Source: an uncultured Bacteroidota bacterium (lineage in GTDB: Bacteria; Bacteroidota; Bacteroidia; 2-12-FULL-35-15). Taken from it: a stretch of 6,751 nt of DNA. Positions 5,914 through 6,751 of this stretch are shown one piece after another. The stretch lies in assembly GCA_903881065.1 (NCBI GenBank), contig CAIRRW010000083.1:1-6751 (forward strand), read 5' to 3'. Both the position numbers and the translations under genes were made by a program. Every line of letters starts with the position of its first letter. The stretch's first letter is position 1. The notes beneath the pieces were generated by a model. It saw only the letters and a program-made list of their open reading frames with translations. It was not told the origin of the DNA and made no database searches.

Positions 5914-6751
5914 TTATTTACCAGTAATTATTTTTTCAAGTAGATTTGTAGTACTACTCCAATTGAAGTTGTTTATCACAAAGCGATAACCATTAAGCCC
6001 AATCTCTTTTGACTTTTGAGGGTTCTGCAACAATTCAACAATATAGTCAGCATATTGTACTGGTGTATCAGCAACCATTATTTGAAAGTTATGTTTTGCC
6101 CCTAAAGCATTATTTGCAAGAGCAGAGGTGACGCATGGGAGTTGCATTGCCATTGCTTCAAGTAATTTATTTTGCAGTCCAATACTTATCTGCATTGGAG
6201 CTACTAATATTTTAGACTGTGCAAAGCTATCACGTATATCCTCTACCCATCCACTAACTTCTACCCTATTCGACTTTAGATCCAAAACTCTTTTATTAGG
6301 AGATGCACCAGAGATAAGTAAACTTGTATTAGGTAGTGTTTGCCAAATTAAAGGCATTATTTCATTTACAAGATATTCTACACTCTCAACATTTGGCGGA
6401 TAGTTCATATTGCCATTAAAGAGCAAGTCATATTTCTTTTCTAAATCTATTGGGATAAAATAATCAGAATCTACTCCATTTGGAATAACTTTTATTTCCT
6501 GTCTTTTAGGATGAGGAATAAAACTTTTATCCTGTTCGGTAATTATTGTTTTAGTGTCGAAATAATCAAACACTTTATTCTCATACTTCAGCAAGCGCTT
6601 ATATTCCAAATTAAGAAAAGGCTTCATATAAAATGAGTCAGTTGCTTTTCTTCTTTCAATTCCTTTTGAGAAAACATCCATATAATCCAACGTCTTCTTT
6701 ATACTCGTATAATTCTTAACATATTCAGATGTACGTATTAGTTGGCAGTAA
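5914..6751 (-). CDS. GT4-type glycosyltransferase, 5' end beyond the window
   Basis: This is the C-terminal 278 residues of a GT-B retaining glycosyltransferase. The frame stays open from the ATG at 6690 to the window edge, encoding YCQLIRTSEYVKN-like sequence typical of the N-terminal domain, so 6690 is not the start. Counting from the Met at 6690: linker IPNGVDSDYF (69-78), start of the nucleotide-sugar domain LLFNGNMNYPPN (89-100), GWVEDIRD (147-154), and the donor-site helix GLQNKLLEAMAMQLP (171-185), where the first Glu of the classic EX7E is not evident. IQNK-LEAMAM plus an ERR-rich N-terminal segment recalls the exosortase-associated sugar transferases (TIGR03087-like), from memory. 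It likely builds a surface glycan or polysaccharide in the cytoplasm; donor and acceptor are unknown. Confidence 0.88.
   Translation of the reverse strand, partial: YCQLIRTSEYVKNYTSIKKTLDYMDVFSKGIERRKATDSFYMKPFLNLEYKRLLKYENKVFDYFDTKTIITEQDKSFIPHPKRQEIKVIPNGVDSDYFIPIDLEKKYDLLFNGNMNYPPNVESVEYLVNEIMPLIWQTLPNTSLLISGASPNKRVLDLKSNRVEVSGWVEDIRDSFAQSKILVAPMQISIGLQNKLLEAMAMQLPCVTSALANNALGAKHNFQIMVADTPVQYADYIVELLQNPQKSKEIGLNGYRFVINNFNWSSTTNLLEKIITGK

Noticed and set aside
6128..6403. 91-codon plus frame antisense to the glycosyltransferase
   Set aside because: It lies entirely within the conserved sugar-nucleotide-binding domain of the minus-strand gene and has no independent support.
5914..6690. Glycosyltransferase as a complete 258-residue gene starting at 6690
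   Set aside because: The frame remains open to the window edge with family-like sequence upstream, and 258 residues would lack most of the N-terminal GT-B domain, so the gene is partial by window position, not truncated.
1..6751. CRISPR array, tRNA, transposase, prophage or toxin-antitoxin genes
   Set aside because: No regularly spaced repeats, cloverleaf-like sequence, DDE/recombinase motifs or paired small genes were seen on either strand.

Overview
The window looks like chromosomal DNA of a Bacteroidota bacterium. The reasons are AT-rich coding sequence, starts preceded by A-rich stretches with no clear Shine-Dalgarno, promoter elements of the TTTG / TAnnTTTG type, and protein versions (a long periplasmic M16 peptidase, a YgiD dioxygenase with a leader, PabA, a GNAT protein) that read like Bacteroidota family members. 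No tRNA, rRNA, CRISPR array, transposase or phage gene was seen.

Layout, left to right. Positions 1-310 hold no credible gene; they are a patchwork of extragenic repeat-like DNA: a 52-bp sequence that recurs at 4486-4537, a palindromic T/A-arm element around 80-133, a short direct repeat, and a GC-richer tail. A likely promoter (TTG, 19 nt, TACTTTTA) at 312-341 drives a secreted 974-residue M16 zinc peptidase (365-3289, +). A strong hairpin at 3353-3397 terminates it and, from the other side, the convergent ygiD gene (3403-4287, -), which encodes an extradiol LigB/YgiD dioxygenase with a Tat-like leader. The ygiD promoter lies inside a large imperfect palindrome (4301-4364), a good operator candidate. 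Positions 4373-4817 hold no confident gene: the second 52-bp repeat copy, and a plus-strand intrinsic terminator (4772-4803) preceded by a TACTTTTG promoter-like box, so possibly a small RNA of about 80 nt or a 32-codon ORF.

The right third is a compact minus-strand run, read right to left: a GT4-type glycosyltransferase whose start lies beyond the window edge, then a PabA/TrpG glutamine amidotransferase 12 nt downstream, then a GNAT acetyltransferase 31 nt further on. They are probably co-transcribed. The amidotransferase would feed ammonia to a chorismate-using partner not present here; the glycosyltransferase and acetyltransferase give no shared pathway.

No clearly new multi-gene system is visible. 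The points most worth a second look are the ygiD operator, the orphan terminator with its possible small RNA, the abrupt codon-usage switch inside the M16 gene, and the paired dispersed repeat.
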